A stretch of DNA of 16,678 nt, taken from JBMYQA01 sp049600855 (GTDB taxonomy: Bacteria > Bacteroidota > Bacteroidia > Cytophagales > Flammeovirgaceae). Position 1 is the stretch's first letter, and each line of letters starts with the position of its first letter. Where the stretch lies: the NCBI GenBank assembly GCA_049600855.1, contig JBMYQA010000117.1:1-16678 (forward strand), written 5' to 3'. A program made the position numbers and the translations under genes. Positions 14,562 through 16,678 of the stretch are shown piece after piece. The notes beneath the pieces were generated by a model, which worked only from the letters and a program-made list of their open reading frames with translations, searched no databases and was not told the DNA's origin.

Positions 14562-16678
14562 TTAGAGGTTGTTAAGGATAAACGCTGTCATCATATTGTA
14601 TAAGTGAATACGTGTATTTCCTCCATAAATTCCGTGATTTCTGTTGGGGTAATAAAATGACTTAAATTGTTTGTTAGCTTTAATTAAGGCATTTTGCATG
14701 GCAATGGCATTTTGGAAGTGTACGTTGTCATCGCCCGTTCCATGAATTAGGAAATATGCCCCTTTTAATTTGTGGGCATGCTTTACAGGAGAGTAATCGT
14801 CATACCCTTGCGGATTGTCTTGTGGACGTTTCAAAAAACGCTCGGTATAAATGGAATCGTAATACCTCCAAGTGCTTACAGGAGCTACCGCAATGCCCGC
14901 TTTGAATACATCAGCGCCTAAAGTCATACAAAGTGATGACATGTATCCTCCATAACTCCAGCCCCAAATTCCAATTCGAGATTCGTCTACCCAAGGTTTA
15001 TCCCCTAAAAACTTGGCAGCTTCGATTTGATCTTTTACTTCGTATTTTCCCAAGTTCGCATAAGTAGACTTTTTGAATGCTGCACCACGGCCATCCGTAC
15101 CGCGATTATCCACGCAAGCAACAATGTAACCGCGTTGCGCTAACATGTGATGCCAATAGTAGTTTCTGCCTGCCCAAGCGTTCGTGACTAATTGAGAACC
15201 CGGACCTCCATATACAAACATCAATACGGGATATTTCTTGTTTTTATCAAAGTCTTTGGGCTTGATCATCCAGCCGTGAAGTTTGATCTTGTCAGTCGTT
15301 TGAAAATCGAAAAACTCCATGTTGGGTAAGTCATAGCTTTTGACTACTTCTTTCAAGCGCTTATTGTTTTTTAACTCTTTGAGTTGCTTGCCTTTAATGT
15401 TGTGTAAAGTGACTTTAAGCGGGCTGGTAATATTGCTATGGTAGTTGATGTACAGTTTAAAGTCTGGACTCATATTTACACGGTTGGTACCTTCTTGAGT
15501 GGAGAGGCGCTTCTTTTTGCCTTTAGCACTGATCGAATAGAAATGACGCTCTAATGGAGAGTCTTCTGTTGAAATGTAATAGAACATCTCTTTCGCTTCA
15601 TCGAATCCGACAAACTGCGTGACTTCCCAGTTTCCTTTGGTAATTTGCTGCGCTAATGAACCATCCATCTGATGCAAATAGATGTGCTTATAGCCATCTT
15701 TTTCACTCGTTCTTACAAACTGAGTTCCATTGGATAGGTAAGATAAATCATCGCAGTAATTGATGTCTACATAAGTTTCAGACTCTTCTGTTAACACCAC
15801 ATCGCCTTTACCCGTTTGTGCATTTACATGGATGATTTCTAGCTTATTTTGTAAACGACTCATCCTTCTTACCGAAAGTAAATTGGAATCTTGCGTCCAG
15901 TTGATTCTTGGGATGTAGATGTCTTTTTCTTCACCAAGTGCTACCTGAACAGCATTTTGAGACGTGAGGTCATAAATGTAGATATCTACCACAGAGTTTT
16001 CAGCACCTGCTTTAGGATACTTGAAGCGGTAATCTACGGGATAGGTTTCCGAATCATTCCACAATTGCATGTTGTATTCCTGCACCCTAGATTCATCAAA
16101 GCGGTAGTAAGCTAACTTGTTGCCATCTTTCGACCAATAAAATGCTTTTGCGAAGCCAAACTCTTCTTCATATACCCAATCGGCACTGCCATTGATGATG
16201 AAGTTGAACTTACCATCTCTCGTTACCTGAGTTTCACGCATGTTGGATAAATCTACATAAAATAGATTGTTATTGCGCACAAATGCGACCTTAGAACCAT
16301 CAGGTGAGAAAGTGGCATAAGACTGTTTACCACCTTCTGACAACATGACGAGCTTTTTGCTTTCTAACTCATAGATGTAATAAGTGGCTTTGAATGACCT
16401 ACGGTAGATGGATTCCATTTCTGTGCGGAAAAGCATTTTTTTCTCATCATTACTAAAACTGTATGAATCCCATTGAATGGCAGGCTGTAAATCTTCTCCT
16501 TTTACCAAGTGTTCTACCACCTTGCCTGTAGTTAAATCAATTTTGACTACATCATTACCCTCACGAGAGGAATAAAACTGCCCATCATTCATCCATTTTA
16601 CGCCAGTAACACTTTGCTGACTAAACTTTCCAGAATAAATATCTTCTACCGAAACTTGCTGTTGGGCGATGGCTTGCC
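14562..16678 (-). CDS. Dipeptidyl peptidase IV family serine peptidase (S9B), 5' end cut by window
   Basis: This periplasmic or outer-membrane exopeptidase releases N-terminal X-Pro (or X-Ala) dipeptides. The first in-window Met is at 16592, but the frame continues upstream to the window edge with 28 more residues that fit the family (VEDIYSGKFSQQSVTGVKWM). The true start and signal peptide are therefore outside. Numbered from that Met, the DPPIV_N propeller covers ~1-430 and includes DWVYEEEFGF (138-147), whose Glu pair binds the substrate amino terminus. The alpha/beta-hydrolase domain (~430-676) has YGGPGSQ (461-467, oxyanion Tyr), the nucleophile Ser546 in GWSYGG, the Asp of HGTGDDNVHFQNA (621/622) and His653 in NRNHGIYGG. 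All active-site residues are present. It may belong to the prolyl tripeptidyl or DPP IV subgroup; sequence alone does not decide. It ends in a strong terminator. Confidence 0.95.
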   Translation of the reverse strand, partial: QAIAQQQVSVEDIYSGKFSQQSVTGVKWMNDGQFYSSREGNDVVKIDLTTGKVVEHLVKGEDLQPAIQWDSYSFSNDEKKMLFRTEMESIYRRSFKATYYIYELESKKLVMLSEGGKQSYATFSPDGSKVAFVRNNNLFYVDLSNMRETQVTRDGKFNFIINGSADWVYEEEFGFAKAFYWSKDGNKLAYYRFDESRVQEYNMQLWNDSETYPVDYRFKYPKAGAENSVVDIYIYDLTSQNAVQVALGEEKDIYIPRINWTQDSNLLSVRRMSRLQNKLEIIHVNAQTGKGDVVLTEESETYVDINYCDDLSYLSNGTQFVRTSEKDGYKHIYLHQMDGSLAQQITKGNWEVTQFVGFDEAKEMFYYISTEDSPLERHFYSISAKGKKKRLSTQEGTNRVNMSPDFKLYINYHSNITSPLKVTLHNIKGKQLKELKNNKRLKEVVKSYDLPNMEFFDFQTTDKIKLHGWMIKPKDFDKNKKYPVLMFVYGGPGSQLVTNAWAGRNYYWHHMLAQRGYIVACVDNRGTDGRGAAFKKSTYANLGKYEVKDQIEAAKFLGDKPWVDESRIGIWGWSYGGYMSSLCMTLGADVFKAGIAVAPVSTWRYYDSIYTERFLKRPQDNPQGYDDYSPVKHAHKLKGAYFLIHGTGDDNVHFQNAIAMQNALIKANKQFKSFYYPNRNHGIYGGNTRIHLYNMMTAFILNNL

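Noticed and set aside
1..16678. New defence, mobile or biosynthetic system
   Set aside because: No nuclease, transposase, integrase, toxin-antitoxin, CRISPR or biosynthetic signature was seen; the genes are core metabolism, envelope and signalling.

Overview
The window looks like ordinary core chromosome from a Bacteroidota bacterium, most likely of the order Cytophagales. This placement is inference from gene content. The pointers are: a Bacteroidetes-style LpxB and TatC; a periplasmic-propeller (reg_prop/Y_Y_Y) histidine kinase; a membrane SpoIIE-type phosphatase with the coiled-coil and ITDSIRYA signalling helix common in this group; a dipeptidyl peptidase IV homologue; low-to-moderate GC; and repeated TAnnTTTG-like -7 promoter elements in place of sigma70 -10 boxes. 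I see no transposase, integrase, phage gene, CRISPR array, tRNA or rRNA.

Layout from left to right, with every gene on the minus strand except the SpoIIE phosphatase. A small OmpA-C-like periplasmic protein (112-573) has its own terminator at 59-85. A 541-base gap without a confident gene follows. Next come lpxB (1115-2248), a seven-bladed WD40 protein (2386-3324) and tatC (3331-4275). The WD40 gene starts 6 bases after tatC ends, so these two are almost certainly one operon, and lpxB may be read from it as well. A glutamate dehydrogenase gene (4378-5649) ends in a terminator that overlaps the tatC promoter region, and appears to have a long 5' leader. An 895-base divergent gap (5650-6544) separates it from the plus-strand SpoIIE phosphatase (6545-8068), which ends in a strong hairpin shared with the convergent gene.

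The second half holds a translationally coupled pair: an OmpH/Skp-like membrane-anchored protein (8739-9233) and an unrecognised lipoprotein (8156-8752). Then come lpd (9447-10856) with its own terminator, a 1057-residue sensor kinase (11050-14223) without receiver or output domain, a 338-base gap, and a DPP IV family serine peptidase (14562 to the window edge) whose 5' end is cut off.

Functionally this is a mix of housekeeping (lipid A synthesis, Tat export, glutamate and 2-oxoacid metabolism), cell-envelope proteins (OmpA-like, OmpH-like, lipoprotein, DPP IV) and two orphan-looking signalling proteins. I found no convincing new multi-gene system. The points most worth following are the tatC-WD40 pairing, the coupled OmpH-like/lipoprotein pair, the long gdh leader, a possible gene relic at 6124-6310, and the recurrent TAACTTT(G/A) promoter element.
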